A DNA stretch of 64,000 bases, taken from assembly GCF_022201045.2 (NCBI RefSeq), contig NC_068558.1, forward strand, positions 47,347,501 through 47,411,500. Direction: 5' to 3'. A model generated the notes under the pieces. The model was not told the DNA's origin and did no database searches. It saw only the letters and a list, made by a program, of their open reading frames with translations. Source of the stretch: Citrus sinensis (taxonomy: Eukaryota; Streptophyta; Magnoliopsida; Sapindales; Rutaceae). Numbering within the stretch: position 1 is the stretch's first letter; the number at the start of each line of letters is the position of its first letter. This document shows, in pieces, positions 16,327-28,911 of this stretch. Made by a program: the position numbers and the translations under genes.

Positions 16327-16702
16327 GAGCATCTCCAAAAGACTCTATAAATTTTACTCTTCAAATATTCATTTACTTACCTATGTGACAAATAAATGAG
16401 TGAAAAAGTATATTGTTCTCCAAAATACTCTTTAAATAGAAATGAGTTAATATTATTTTAATTAAATAATTATTTTTTTAAAGGAAAAGTCAATAGTAAT
16501 TAAATCACATTTCTCTTTTTCTTCAACAAAAAGTAATAAAATATAAATTGAAGAGGGAGAAAGTAACTCTTCAAATTTAAAGAGAGGGAATCATTTCTTA
16601 TTTGAAAAATCTTAATTGGAGTGTTTTTTGAAACCTTAAATGTTGATGTAACTCTTCAAATAAGTAATAAATTCTTATTTGAAAAGTTTTTTGGTGATGC
16701 TC
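16327..16702. mobile_element. Tourist-like MITE (PIF/Harbinger type)
   Basis: The left end GAGCATCTCCAAAAGACTCT and the right end, read on the opposite strand as GAGCATCACCAAAAAACTTT, form the TIR. The 3-bp sequence TTA flanks both sides (16324-16326, 16703-16705). A TTA duplication with this end sequence is typical of Tourist MITEs. The interior is AT-rich and non-coding. Length is 376 bp. Confidence 0.8.
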
Positions 16703-17631
16703 TTACATGATTATTATTATTTATTTATCAATCAAATTAAATGAATTGTTAAGATTAAAACACTTAAATCTAAGGTCCACAATAACATTATTATCGTGTT
16801 GTGAAAGCACATAGAGCATCATAAAGAAATCCTAATAACAATTTTAATTGAGAATTGAGGTCAGTCATAGTTATTGCTAAACCTAGAGTCTTTTTTTTTT
16901 TAATAAATAATTTTATAATAAATAACAATTCCTAAGACAGCCCATCTGATTTTATCTTAACACTCAAGCAAAAAAAAAAAAAAAAAAAAACTCAAGCAAA
17001 AAGTCAATAGTACAAATTAAAAGATATATGAAGATTCAACCACAATTAATTATAACTTAAAAAACAATTAATTATAATTTTTTTCTCAAAATTCAACTTC
17101 TCTGTCATAAGATAATCTTATGGAAAATCCAAATTTCTTCTGTCTCTTCTACATCTATTGAAAACTTTTTATTGAGATTTTGTGGGACTTTCTTCCACCG
17201 CCATAAAATGGGGGAAATGATTTTATAAAATAATCCTACGTGTATATAACTTAATAATTTCATTTTCAAATAATGCCCTTATTAGCATTATAATTATTGA
17301 TATATAAAGTAACATAATTAAAAAATTTACTTTCTGATTTTGTTCAATAATTTGAGATAATGTCAATTTAGCATCTTCATTATAGATTACGGAAGAAAAG
17401 AGGAAAAAGAAAAAAGTTACCATTAGGGGATTTAGGGTTTATCATATACGAGCTATTAAATATATTGACGATCATATGAAATAAGAATTATCTAAACATT
17501 GTCATTATAGAGAAAGGTTATCTTCTTAATTTGAGCTAATGAAGTTATAAATTATAAAGATTTAGAAAAAAAATAAAATTCAACAATGTTACGTACCATT
17601 GTAAAGTATGAGTTACATGTCTTATATCTTT

Positions 17632-17696
<65 letters not shown>

Positions 17697-18300
17697 TCGA
17701 ATCCCAAAAATAATTAAAACTGATCGAAACTTTAATTTAATTTATCATCATATAGATATCTAAACCAACAATCAAAGATTTATTTTATTTATTGAAACAA
17801 TAGGGAACTGACTCTGTAAAATGTGCATTAGTATTATATTAATCGTTTGTAAATTTTATTTTTTTAAATTAAAAAAAAAAAAATCTATAACATAGGATGT
17901 GCATGGTGTATACAGTACAGCTGAACAGCCTGAACTCATTTGAAGGCCCTTGCAAGAAGATTACACTCATAAGCATCTAGAGGATTCGTACCGCGAGCAA
18001 GCTGTCAATTGCCCACGTAAAGCCCAAGAAGCCCTTAAGCGACTGACTGACACATGATCACACCGCATTCGTGCGTGCGAAACAAATAAACAACAAGGCT
18101 GGGGGGTGTTAAATTAAAACGGCCCTAGTTTTGTCTTTAAGGGCTGAGACAGACCGAATCTAGCATTGTTTTATGTTTCGGTGAGACATTATAAGATTAC
18201 TTTATAAAATTAAATTACTCTCTCGACTTCCTCTTAAATTCCAGAAGACCTCGTCGACATCTAAAAGATCTCTTTACCTTCTTCACTTACTTTCAGGTAC
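16703..18300. other. AT-rich intergenic region upstream of the GIF gene
   Basis: No gene was recognised. It contains poly-A at about 16970-16990 and a long (TA)n tract. The final 300 bases become richer in CT and GC, as expected for the promoter and leader of the following gene. Confidence 0.45.
17636..17691. repeat. (TA)n microsatellite, about 27 units
   Basis: Uninterrupted TA dinucleotides over roughly 55 bases. Likely length-variable between individuals. Confidence 0.95.
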
Positions 18301-18322
18301 TCTCTCTCTCTCTCTCTCTCTC
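18301..18322 (+). repeat. (CT)n tract in the 5' leader of the GIF gene
   Basis: CT repeats lie about 125 bases before the GIF start codon, directly after TTTCAGGTA. Pyrimidine tracts are common in plant leaders. The CAG|GTA context could also mark a leader splice site. Confidence 0.7.
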
Positions 18323-18445
18323 ATGCTTTTCTCATTTTCTGTCTGTTTTAGGGTTTTGTTGATTTGGGGAAGTTTAATAGTGTTTTCTTCTTCTTTTTTT
18401 GTCTATTTTACCGGTGTGTTTAGGGTTTAGGGTTTTTGTTACAAG

Positions 18446-21400
18446 ATGCAGCAGCCACCGCAAATGATCCCTGTTATGCCTTCATTTCCACCCACCAACA
18501 TCACCACAGAGCAGATTCAAAAGGTAGAATCTCTTCTCTCTTTGTTTGTTTATTTGCTTCTCACAAAATAAACATATATCTCGTGTGTGATATTAGTGAG
18601 CTGGAGGAGTTGCTTTTGGTGATTTGGTTGAAGTGATAGTCTTGTTAAACATGACTCTCTATTAAAGAAAGTGGGTGCTCTGAACTTGTTGCTTAGCCAA
18701 TTTTGTCAATCCAATTTAGTGGAAAATATTGATATTAAACAAACTTTTATAATCTTCATAAGCGATTAGTGGTTTGAGTATAGAAGAATATCTGGTTATT
18801 TTATTATGCTGGTAAATTGCCTTTTCGCTATATGCAAGTTCTTCTCTGTGTATAACATTTTGTTAGTGACTTACCTGGATTTGGCTGTGCTTATGGTGAG
18901 TTAAAAAAAGGAAAAAGAAGATTTGGAGGATCAATTTAAAGATTTATGATTTCAGTGGCTGATCGGTCTAGATAACCAACTATTTTGCAAACTATTCTTG
19001 AAAGAAGGAATGTAGTTAATGTTGTCATAGAGTGTTTAATTTTATGTGTCACAATTGCTGGCTATTATTGGCGTATTCCCTTTTGTCGTGTACTTATGTG
19101 TGCCATATCATATAGGATGGTGTCTGGTGATGAATGGCAGTATTTAGTATGGGATAAAGAACACAATAAATGTATTTGCACTTGTTTGTTTTTTTTTTTC
19201 ACCCTGCGGGTGTGTGATTTTCCCATACGACATCTTTCTGTGCACCAATGTCACAAATTTAGAAGTCCGGGCAGCCTCCAAAATCTGTTTGGCAGCTGTT
19301 ACAGCGGCATCTGATTATATGGATTCTGTTGTTAAAGGTCTTCAACGATGATTCCTGCAGTGGGGCTGGTGGGCCTCATGTGATTTCATAGGCAGAGGCG
19401 ACTCGATCTGCAATAAACACGTGGTGTTGTATCACGTGCATGATTGTATATATCCAAGTGTGATCCTGTGAATAGGTCTTATCCTACCTACCACTTCCCA
19501 TTTTGGAAAATGAGAGAAATGAAGAAAGGAGATTTCATTTCTCTTACGTTTCTTTAAAATCATCCCTTGTTCCTTAGAAATGGACTTTACCCTATGGGAA
19601 TGATGATGATACATGGTGTTGATGTTTGAAGATCTGGATGACTTAACCTCAAAGACCCACTGCAGTATCTGTCATCTATGCATTTATCAATGCATTACAA
19701 TGTTGGCAGATTTCTGGTAGCATTGCAAGTGTAGAACTAAAAGGTCTTCAGGGTCGCATGTAACTGTGGTTGTTTGACACGTGGATGCACTCTGTTTCTT
19801 GTAGCTGTCAAATTTCGTCTAAGCTAGCAGATTTCTTTTGAGAGTGTGATGGTTCTTTTCTGAAGGACAGAGCCTTCCTTGCATGCCCATGGTGGGGGAA
19901 TAGTTGAGATGACTTTTGCTAGCCTTCTGAGGATATTTTTTCAAATTATGGGAATGGGATGGCTCGTCAGCTGGTTCCTGGAATGAAGTGTGTATCTTTG
20001 ATTTTGCGTCCTTTGCTGTTTTATGTAATTTTCAAAGAAGTTTGAATGTCTGTTCCCATTTTTCATCAAAGATCTATTGCTGCAGTTTCACTTTTTGCCA
20101 GCCCTACCTTTTTACAACCTCATATTAGAGGTTTGATTCATATTTTTTCAATGCTTGATGCAGTACCTTGATGAGAACAAAAAGTTGATTTTGGCAATTT
20201 TGGACAATCAAAATCTTGGAAAGCTTACAGAATGTGCCCAGTAAGTCACTTATCAACCTTCTCTCTCTCTCTCTTTTTTCCCCACCTCCCTTAACCAAAA
20301 ATAAGAGGAAGCTGGATTGCTAGTTTTTGATTATCCATGTGTGCATTTTGATTTACAATTCTGTCAAGCCAGCAGAATATTTTTTTTTTCTGGTGGTGCT
20401 CTTGACAAATTTGAGATGAATGCATGATCGCCTGGAAATCATAAAATTTATAAATTATTCCATGTTAACGCTGGACCTATGGTAAATATTGTTTCTGACC
20501 CGTATTTGTGTACTTAACAATAAATTTAAATGCTGCACAATCTTTTGCCTGTGTAATATCCCACTTGCTCCTTTCATTTGAAGTCTATATTTTAAATGAT
20601 TGGCATCATATAATTACTGATGCTATGAATCAGGTGGAAAGGTGTCAGGAGTCCAATCTCACATTTATTTTCAGCTCTTCCTATTGGTCATTTGCTGAAG
20701 CTAGCTTTAACAGTGTCATTTCAAAGAGGATGAATGATGTATACAAGAACTTAGGTTTTTGAACCCTTATATTTGAAATTGCTTAAAAAAAAAACACAAA
20801 GATGAAAGATATTATCCATCTTTGTGTTTTCTTTTCATTGAGGAGCTATATAATTTTATTTGTGGGCTCTAAGCAATATGAGTTGATTGAGGGCCAAAAT
20901 GAAGTGATAATGGGTCTGGGATAAAGATGAAACTTAAGATGTGAATAATAGAAGCCAAAAAGAAGTCAGTTGTTGCTTGTTGTCCAAAGATATAATGATT
21001 TTCTTCTGCTAAAAAGTTTTTAGAAATTGCTGATTGGAATTGTTTTATACCGTTATAATAAATGAAACTTAAGATGTGAATAAAAGAAGCCAAAAAGAAG
21101 TCAGTTGTCGCTTTTTGTCCGAAGATATAATGATTTTCTTCTGCTATAAAGTTTTTAGGAATTTGCTGATTGGAATTGTTCTTTATTGTTATAATAAAAC
21201 ACCTGTCCTTATCTAACCATGTTCGTTTGCTGGCTTATGTGTTTGCCAATTGCCATCAATATTGTGTACTTGTAAAAATTTGTTGATTCAGCTATCAAGC
21301 TCAGCTTCAAAAGAATTTAATGTATTTAGCTGCAATTGCTGATGCACAACCACAAGCACCAACAATGCCTCCTCAGGTGGGCAAGGAACTTGAGGGCTCT

Positions 21401-21853
21401 TTTGTTAATTCATCCACCTTGAAACTGTTTACTCATTTTTGCATTTAAACTTTGTAGATGGCTCCACATCCTGCAATGCAAGCTAGTGGGTATTACATGC
21501 AACATCCTCAGGCGGCAGCAATGGCTCAGCAACAAGGAATCTTTCCCCAAAAGATGCCATTACAATTCAATAACCCTCATCAACTACAGGATCCTCAACA
21601 GCAGCTACACCAACATCAAGCCATGCAAGCACAAATGGGAATGAGACCGGGTGCCACTAACAATGGTATGCATCCCATGCATGCTGAAAGCTCTCTTGGA
21701 GGTGGCAGCAGTGGAGGACCCCCTTCAGCATCAGGCCCAGGTGACATACGTGGTGGAAATAAGCAAGATGCCTCGGAGGCTGGGACTACTGGTGCTGATG
21801 GCCAGGGCAGTTCGGCTGGTGGGCATGGTGGGGATGGAGAGGAGGCAAAGTGA
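18446..21853 (+). CDS. GRF-interacting factor (SYT/SNH-domain coactivator), GIF2/GIF3 type
   Basis: This encodes a transcription coactivator that binds growth-regulating factors (GRFs) and chromatin remodellers in the nucleus and promotes cell proliferation in leaves and flowers. Four exons, 18446-18523, 20164-20240, 21292-21376 and 21458-21853, join in frame to 211 residues. The N-terminal SNH domain spans about residues 13-72 (ITTEQIQKYLDENKKLILAI, then NLGKLTECA, then LQKNLMYLAAIADAQ). A Gln/Met/His-rich segment follows (MQHPQAAAMAQQQ), then a Gly/Ser-rich acidic tail ending in GDGEEAK. The wording resembles Arabidopsis GIF2 more than AN3/GIF1. The junction after exon 2 gives ECAHYQAQLQ. 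Intron 1 is long (1640 bp). Intron 2 (1051 bp) carries a recent 135-bp tandem duplication. All introns are GT-AG. Confidence 0.93.
20927..21197 (+). repeat. 135-bp tandem duplication inside GIF intron 2
   Basis: Two adjacent units (20927-21061 and 21062-21197) begin ATGAAACTTAAGATGTGAAT and share motifs GAAGCCAAAAAGAAGTCAGT and GATATAATGATTTTCTTCTG with only a few differences. The high similarity suggests a recent event. It lies wholly within the intron and does not affect the splice sites. Confidence 0.85.
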
Positions 21854-22525
21854 CATGGCCCAGTGTGCTTGGATGCCTTTGACTGTTCATAGTAGATGCT
21901 TATAACAATAGTAATGTTCTCGTGCTTTTTCATAGATGGAGCTTAGGATTGGAAGTTTTTTGTTGCGCTTTAAATCTAACAGATTAGGTAGGTAAGTTTT
22001 GTTGTTAGTCTTGGCATGCTGATATACAAATCTCAAACAAGTGGTGAAACAGTGGCAGTCGGTTTGCTTGGATGCCTCCCATGTCTGTCATTTAGTAACA
22101 AGTTGAAATGCATGCTTTTTGTTTCAGAACGCATGATTTTGATTGGTGGCTGTGTCATGAGATTCCCAGCAGAGGTAGAAATTGACAGTCTGGCACATCA
22201 CAAAAAGTCTCAGACTGAATGTTTGGCAGTGTGATTATCCAACTGAACTTTTCGTTGGGAGATTGTATTTAAATGGGCGCCTTAAAAGTCTGTGAATCAC
22301 AATTACGGCAGACGGGGCCACAGGGTAGTTGACAAGTAGGTCAAACAAGCATGAGCTGTGTCTTTGTGTTTAGTTTCGTGGTGCGTTTATGAAGAGGAAG
22401 TTGGCGTCCTCTCGACTGTTGTTGTGGTAAGTGGTTATCCTCTGATTCCAATTTCAATCAGGAACAGGAAGCTGGGTAAAGGGAATGGGAAAAATGACAT
22501 AGACTTACCAATTACTGATGGTGAC

Positions 22526-22527
<2 letters not shown>

Positions 22528-22561
<34 letters not shown>
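22528..22561. repeat. (TA)n microsatellite
   Basis: Uninterrupted TA dinucleotides downstream of the GIF gene. Confidence 0.9.
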
Positions 22562-22564
<3 letters not shown>

Positions 22565-23776
22565 CCAAATTAATATAAAATTGGTATGTTAAGTAAAGTT
22601 AGTGCTTTCTTCTGAGTTTTGGGGTGGGTAGTTAAAAACTACAGATTTTGAAGTTATCTTGAATTAGGAAAACAGAATTATTGAGAAATTGGTATGAGAA
22701 GAACTTGAAGAAAGAGATGAGAGAAATAGAAAAAGTAGAAGAAAGAAGCAGCTAGAAAGACATCTCCATCGGCATCTAAAAAAGAAGAGAGAGTGACATT
22801 GCAAGGAATCTCTGGACTACAAAATTACATTAAAGTTCCGAGTCATAACAGAAATAAAAATTAACAAGCCTAAGAGTAAGTTTGAAGTCGTCTAATAGTA
22901 TTGATCGTTTAAACAAATTTTCGAATCTAATAAGTAAATAAAATTCGTAGTCAACGTTGATAGGTTGTCGCAAAATATACGTATATAAAACTCCGTTTCG
23001 TATGATCCGAACTGTATGTAATATAGAATATCCTCCGTTCACTGGGAAAAAGATAAACACGATTGCTTCAATAGTGACTTGAAGTTGCTAAGTAACCGAT
23101 TGCTTCGAATAATGTTGTATTAGTACACAATTATATGACTTGAAGTTGTCATCTTCAGTAGAGGAGTTTGTTGGTCTCTCTTTCTACTAAAATCAATATA
23201 TATTATTTATTTTCTACTGTTTTTATAATGTCTAAAAATTTTCTTAATAAAAAAAAAATTAAGGGAAAAGAGGGGGTAAGTTTGTCATTTGGATGATATT
23301 TTAGTTTATGAATAATAAAATAACAGTTTTTTATTAAAAAAGTTTTAAAAAACTAAAATAAAAAAAAGTCTTATTATTAATTTTTTATTCGTACTGAAAT
23401 TTATATTTTTTTTATTTTAGTAATTAAATCATTATATTTTAATTTCAATTTATATGAATTATTTAATTTACAATCAATATGAATAAAAGTGTATTTGAAA
23501 ATAAAGATAATACAATAAAGTTATGATGTTAGGGGTTATTGGGTATTATGAAATTAGTAGAAGGTTAATATTATATATTGATTTCAGTACGGGAGAACTG
23601 ACAGTCTCTCATAATTAGATTGTAAAATATGTGATGAAATACTAATAAAGATGAAATGAGATCAGGTCATGTTGACAATAACGAATGATACATTATAGAG
23701 TATATTATAGGTACTATAACCGGTCAATGCATATATAATATATGCAATTACTAATTACATTATAATTTTGTAAAAT

Positions 23777-23817
23777 GCACACACACACACACACACATGT
23801 ATGTAATACCTCTTATA

Positions 23818-23851
<34 letters not shown>
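23777..23851. repeat. Compound (AC)n ... (TA)n microsatellite
   Basis: An AC run near 23778-23797 is followed, after a short spacer, by a TA run ending about 23851. Confidence 0.85.
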
Positions 23852-23854
<3 letters not shown>

Positions 23855-24384
23855 GACTATAATCTCCCTCATCAATACATCATAGCTTATACCATTTCAT
23901 TCCAATCAAAGGTTGGGAAAGGTTTGAGCTGAATTGTAAAACTCAACCCGTATTTTACAATGCCTCTGAAATCGTAATCAACAAGTTTTCGAGTCTTTTC
24001 ATGATCATCCGTGTAGTAAACACGCAATTTCTACTAACTCACCCCACACAGCAGAAGCAGATCCATCCTCTTTCCTTCTCACAAACACTAACCATCATCA
24101 CCATTTTTTTTCTCGGTAGTTTTGTAGTCCTAGTCGACAGTCGTTTCATAAGCATACCTTAATATTATTATTGTAGTTGTTATTATTAAAACACAGATAG
24201 AATTGTGGAAAAGATAATTGTATATTGTTAGTCACCGCTGGTAGTTGATTACTTGATGTTGTTCTCTTTAAATCAACCGTATGTATCAAGTAATTAGTTA
24301 GTCTTAACAATCAAGAATTCACCAAATAAACGACAAAACATGTGAGCAAAAGAAGACCACCACCGCTTCCACCACAAAGTAAAC

Positions 24385-25317
24385 ATGTACATAACCAAGA
24401 AACTCTTCAATAACCCAACGGCGTATATTATCCTCCTCCTGCTATCCTACGCCCTGGGTTACCTATCCTCCCCAAAACCCCACACACCACCACCACCACC
24501 ACCATCACGTCCACGTGCCGGTGCAGGTGCAGCCACAGCCACAGCCACAGCCACTTCAAATTCAACCATCCAGCTTCCTCCAAGTCTACTAGACAACTTC
24601 CGAGTCACGACTCGCTGCGCCGCCGACTCAGTTCCTCCTCAACTCGTCCGTCAAACCATCATTGACCGAATCTTCAACGGCACCTCCCCTTACGTCAATT
24701 TCCCGCCGCCGCATATTAGTCACCTACTTCGCCGGCGTCGCATCAAGGGGTGGGGCTCCTACGGTGCCGTTTTCGGAAACCTCATTGATAAAGTCAGGCC
24801 GCGTGTCATCATCGAAGTAGGGTCCTTCCTCGGCGCCTCAGCTCTTCACATGGCCAACTTGACCCGCCAATTGGGACTCGATTCTCAGATTCTCTGTATC
24901 GACGACTTCCGTGGCTGGCCTGGGTTTCGCGATAAATTCAAGGAAATTCCGATGGTAAACGGCAACGTTTTACTTTATTTCCAGTTCCTGCAGAATGTAA
25001 TTTACCAAAACGCCATCGATTCGGTTTTGCCCGTGCCGTTTTCCAGCGGCTCGGCTTTAACCAAACTTTGTGAGTGGGGAGTGGTGGGTGATTTGATAGA
25101 AATTGACGCGGGCCATGACTTTAACTCGGCCTGGGCGGATATCAACCGGGCTTGGCGGATCTTGAGACCCGGTGGGGTAATTTTTGGCCACGATTATTTT
25201 ACTGCTGCGGATAACAGAGGCGTAAGGAGAGCGGTAAATTTGTTTGCTAAGATTAACGGTCTGAAAGTTCAAATTGATGGGCAGCACTGGGTCATCCACT
25301 CTGCTGTTAATGCTTAG
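24385..25317 (+). CDS. Membrane-anchored methyltransferase-fold protein (Methyltransf_24-like), intronless
   Basis: A single uninterrupted frame of 310 residues. A short cytosolic start is followed by one hydrophobic segment (about 12-29), a Pro-rich stretch (HTPPPPPPSRP) and an Ala/Thr repeat. This is the layout of a type II, probably Golgi or endomembrane, protein. The C-terminal domain has the Rossmann-type methyltransferase pattern: motif I EVGSFLGASA (144-153), acidic CIDDFRGW (171-178), DLIEIDAGHDF (236-246) and RPGGVIFGHDY (261-271). Sequons at N59, N98 and N158 fit a lumenal domain. It resembles plant SAM-dependent methyltransferase-superfamily proteins of unknown substrate; enzymatic activity is inferred from fold motifs only. 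The start is the first ATG and lies directly before the membrane segment. Confidence 0.88.
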   Translation: MYITKKLFNNPTAYIILLLLSYALGYLSSPKPHTPPPPPPSRPRAGAGAATATATATSNSTIQLPPSLLDNFRVTTRCAADSVPPQLVRQTIIDRIFNGTSPYVNFPPPHISHLLRRRRIKGWGSYGAVFGNLIDKVRPRVIIEVGSFLGASALHMANLTRQLGLDSQILCIDDFRGWPGFRDKFKEIPMVNGNVLLYFQFLQNVIYQNAIDSVLPVPFSSGSALTKLCEWGVVGDLIEIDAGHDFNSAWADINRAWRILRPGGVIFGHDYFTAADNRGVRRAVNLFAKINGLKVQIDGQHWVIHSAVNA

Positions 25318-26483
25318 ATTTTTTTTCACATATGTATCTCGTGTATACCTGTCATCTCCCGTCCCGTCATGTGATACTCAAAATTACACCCCCCAGAAAA
25401 AAAAGGGTTGCTTGATCCGTTATTGGTTGTTGCCGTCTGTTTGCTGGTTATGAGATAACAACTCTTGAAAAGTAAGAGTGATATTATTTTTATTTACTTG
25501 GAATATTTAGTCTGTTTGTATTTTAATTGGTGTATCATAAATAGAGATTTATTATTTGAATAAAAAAATTTAAAAAATTATTCATCACTTGAATTAATTA
25601 TATAATAATAGTAAGTTATTTATTACATCAATTAAGATATAAATTTAATTGTGTGTTTACTTCATGAGAATAGAAATAGAGTAAAATGAGAATGGGCTGA
25701 GAATGAGAATTGGTTGGAATGAGAATGACGAATGAAAATGAGATTTCAATATTTACTTGGCAAAAATAAATAAGAATGTGAATGTGCTGAAATGTCATTG
25801 ATGTGTTTACTTGGCAAAATAAATAGGAATAAGGGATGAGAATGATAATTAATTTACCAAAATACCCATATTAATAGTAATTAATTTATCATTATTAACA
25901 ATATTATCATTATTGTTTTTGTTGTTGTTATTATTATTATTATTAAATTTTATTAACTTTATTATTTTAGTTATTATTAATTATTGTTATTATTATTTTT
26001 AATAAATAATAATAATGATAAATATTAATAATTTAATTCTCATTCCTTCATTCTAATTTTTTAAACCCATAAATAAATACACCATAAGTGTTCTAACTAA
26101 ATAAATACAATATTATTGCAAAAATAAATATGGAAACGTAGTGAATGACGAAAAATTCCGCATTCAACTGCATTTTCGTTCAATTTAATTAATTAGATGC
26201 TGACATGTGAATAAGTTAACAAAGACAAATTGTCAATTGTCAAATGTCTTTCAGTCCTCTATTTCGTTGAGACTTTTCTAGGAGTTTGAGACGGAGAAGT
26301 ATATTCCACTAGTAAATCTTTAATGCTCATGTGACAGGTGGATGGCGATATGATGAAGAAGTCCATGATTTTCAAAGATGTAAACTAATGACCAGTCCAG
26401 CCCGTGGCATACACCAAAGGCCTGAACTTATTACAGTTTTGGTTTTAGTATCCTTCGATATGAAGAAAAATGAAAAATAAAAA
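25318..26483. other. AT-rich intergenic region with a degenerate repeat
   Basis: No gene was seen. At about 25651-26095 a worn sequence contains GTGTTTACTTGGCAAAA and GTTTACTTGGCAAAAATAAA in direct repeat. Its edges (TGTGTTTACTT and, inverted, GGTGTATTTATTT) may be a decayed MITE TIR. Too degraded to delimit. Confidence 0.4.
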
Positions 26484-26979
26484 GTTGGACTACTGACACC
26501 TTTTTAGAAATCTCTTAAAAACTTTTTAGATATTTTACAATCTTTTTACTTTTAATAAAATTACATAAAAAGAATGATTTCTAATTAACCCACGCTCCCT
26601 TTTATTAAAAACTAGACTCATAATTTTTCTTTTCTTTTCTTAACAACTATTAACACCAAGTACCAGAAGCCCAACATATCAGTAAAAAAGTTGAGGGTAA
26701 GATAATCATGTAAATAGAGAGAGACATCATGAAAAAAAAAAAATTTCTTTCATGATTTTTGAACACTGATATGAGCATTTTTTTTTTTTTAGTTTACAAT
26801 TATGAAGTTTAAACAATACCAAAAAAAAAAAAAAAGGAAAGGACGGAGTTTATGATAAATAAGTTTTATTAAGGTTGTTTTGTTATTAACGGTCGTATTA
26901 TGTTGTTATTAAACATTTTAATAGGGTAAATAAATAAAAGAGGCTTATGAGATTTTGAAAGGGGTGCCAATAGTCCAAC
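26484..26979. mobile_element. Non-autonomous TIR element (Family C, copy 1)
   Basis: The left end GTTGGACTACTGACACC and the right end, on the opposite strand, GTTGGACTATTGGCACCCC are inverted copies, followed inward by AAATCTC on both sides. The same end sequence is found at 59967-60502. The flanks hint at a duplication (ATAAAAA / ATAGAAA) but it is not clean. Length is about 500 bp, with poly-A and poly-T tracts inside and no transposase. Confidence 0.7.
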
Positions 26980-28273
26980 ATAGAAACGACGGGCCTTATT
27001 GAGCAAATCCAGAGTTGGTTCATTTTTGGGCTTTCGTACCCAGAGTGAGTCTGGGAAAAGTATAGACGGGGCTTGTACGGTTGTACACATCACTTAGAGT
27101 TTCCTATGAACATCCGTACATATTCTCAAACACCCGCCAATTTTTCATTTTTCATTTTTTAGCGTTAAGGTATAAGCGTTTACCTCAGCAAAGGTGGGGG
27201 TGTATAGGAAATCGAAATATTGTATTTAGAATTTGGTTATGTTAGAACTGTTACAATGAATATCAAATTATAAAAATAAATATTAAATTTATAATTATTA
27301 TCATGATCTGACGGTCATCATCATCAATACTCTGTGATAAAGTAACTCTACATTGGCCACGGTCTTGTATTTAAGCATCTATTTTTTCTAAGGCCTGTTT
27401 TGTCAGATTAGATTTGTTGTATGCGCTCACCCCATATTACTTTCATACCTCCCAATCATGAAAGTATGAAAACCCAGCGCTGGTTTTAATATCATCTACT
27501 CGGATCGCTTTGATTTTGTTCTTTCTTTTGTTTCAACCGAGGTTCTTGATTCCACACAAACAAAGCCAAGGGACCCAACAAACTTATAAGCCAGGTTATG
27601 GAAGAAACAAATTTCTATAATATTATTAAAGCAACGTCTGGTACAGCAAAAGTTAATAGTTGTCATAGTTTTACTATTTGTTTGTTTTTTAAAGCGAATT
27701 TGTAATCCTACGATAATTACAATTCTGGGACCAAACAATCCTTTTAAGTGTTGTTGTTTTCTTACTTGTATTCATAAAATTATCATGGCCACAATTAATA
27801 AGCAATGTTCGTTGGATTGGATAACGTGGTCATCAACGTCCACGTTCTATTAATTAAATTTGTCAACGTCCCTTCTCTGTCTCTGTCTCTCGAAAAATCC
27901 TCTGCAACCCAAACACTTTCCTATTTCTTCTTTCTCTATCCTTATCTCCGGAGGAAAACGTTTTTTTTTTTTTTTTTTTTTTTGCCCTTTAGCCGCCTCC
28001 TCCTTCTTTAGACACGAGGATGATTGTCTTGTTTTAGCATATGAAGCTTGAAAATGTTGTGTAATCTAGATGGAGGCATCTTTGAGTAAACCTGAAGTGC
28101 ACTCATTTATTTTCATCTGCTTCAAATATTAATTTACTAATAAATAATTATTGGGTAATTTGTTAGATTATTTTTTTAATAGATAAAATTAATTAATTTC
28201 AATAATTTTATTAGAAAGGTATCATTGTAAAAAGAAAGGAAAAAAAATAAATGTAAGAATATAATATATTTAA
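26980..28273. other. Intergenic region with a leader-like CT-rich patch
   Basis: No gene was supported. At about 27820-28010 a CT-rich stretch with a T22-like run looks like a plant promoter/leader, but no open frame of recognisable type follows it. It may be a dead promoter or a non-coding transcript. Confidence 0.35.
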
Positions 28274-28902
28274 CACGTAAGTACTCTTTTGGTCACTGTA
28301 TTTTGAATTAAGTATTCATTTAGTCTTTATATTTTGAAAAATACATCAAGACACATCTTTTGTTAAATATTTGACGCTCTTATTTTTCCTTTATCGTTAC
28401 AATAATAATACTCTTCCTACAATCTTGAGAGCATTAGTTAATTCATTCATGAAAAAGTTAATTAACAAATTGATTAATAATTGTTAGTTTAAAAGAACTA
28501 GTATTTTTTAAACCCTTGCAACAATCTTTTAATAATTATTCATAAAAAATTTAATACTAGCCAAGTTAAAGCTACATTTAAATACTCTACTCGCTTGATA
28601 GTAAATCTCTATAAAAAAAAAACTAAAGTTAGTAAATTAACCTTAAAAGTAAAATAATAATGAGAAATTTAGTTTAATTTTTATTTTTATTTTAGTGTTA
28701 ATTTAGTAAATTGACATTTTTTTTTCTTTTCATTAGTGTCACTAAGAATATTCTTGCAAAGATATTATTATAAAAGTAAGGAATAATAAGGACAAAAATA
28801 TAACATAGTTAACAGCAGAGAGTGCCTTAGAGTCATTTTTTAAAATATAAAGATTAAACAAACACTTAACTCAAAATATAGAGATTAAAAGAGCATTTAC
28901 CC
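28274..28902. mobile_element. Non-autonomous MULE-like TIR element (Family B, copy 2)
   Basis: The element is flanked by the perfect 9-bp duplication TATATTTAA (28265-28273 and 28903-28911). Inverted ends of about 75 bp share CTCTTTT, TTTTGA(A/G)TTAAGT and TTTAGTCTTTATATTTT-like blocks. Long TIRs plus a 9-bp duplication fit the Mutator superfamily. It is 629 bp, with no transposase. Confidence 0.82.
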
Positions 28903-28911
28903 TATATTTAA

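Larger units (their letters stand above)
21854..24384. other. Intergenic region between the GIF gene and the methyltransferase-like gene
   Basis: The first several hundred bases should be the 3' untranslated region of the GIF gene; frames at 22016-22573 there resemble no protein. Further right, the DNA is AT-rich with microsatellites at about 22528-22560 (TA), 23778-23797 (AC) and 23823-23851 (TA). The last 200 bases form the promoter and leader of the next gene. A minus frame at 22830-23060 has no support. Confidence 0.45.

Noticed and set aside
21616..21933. 105-codon minus frame opposite the last GIF exon
   Set aside because: Shadow of the Gly/Gln-rich coding exon on the other strand.
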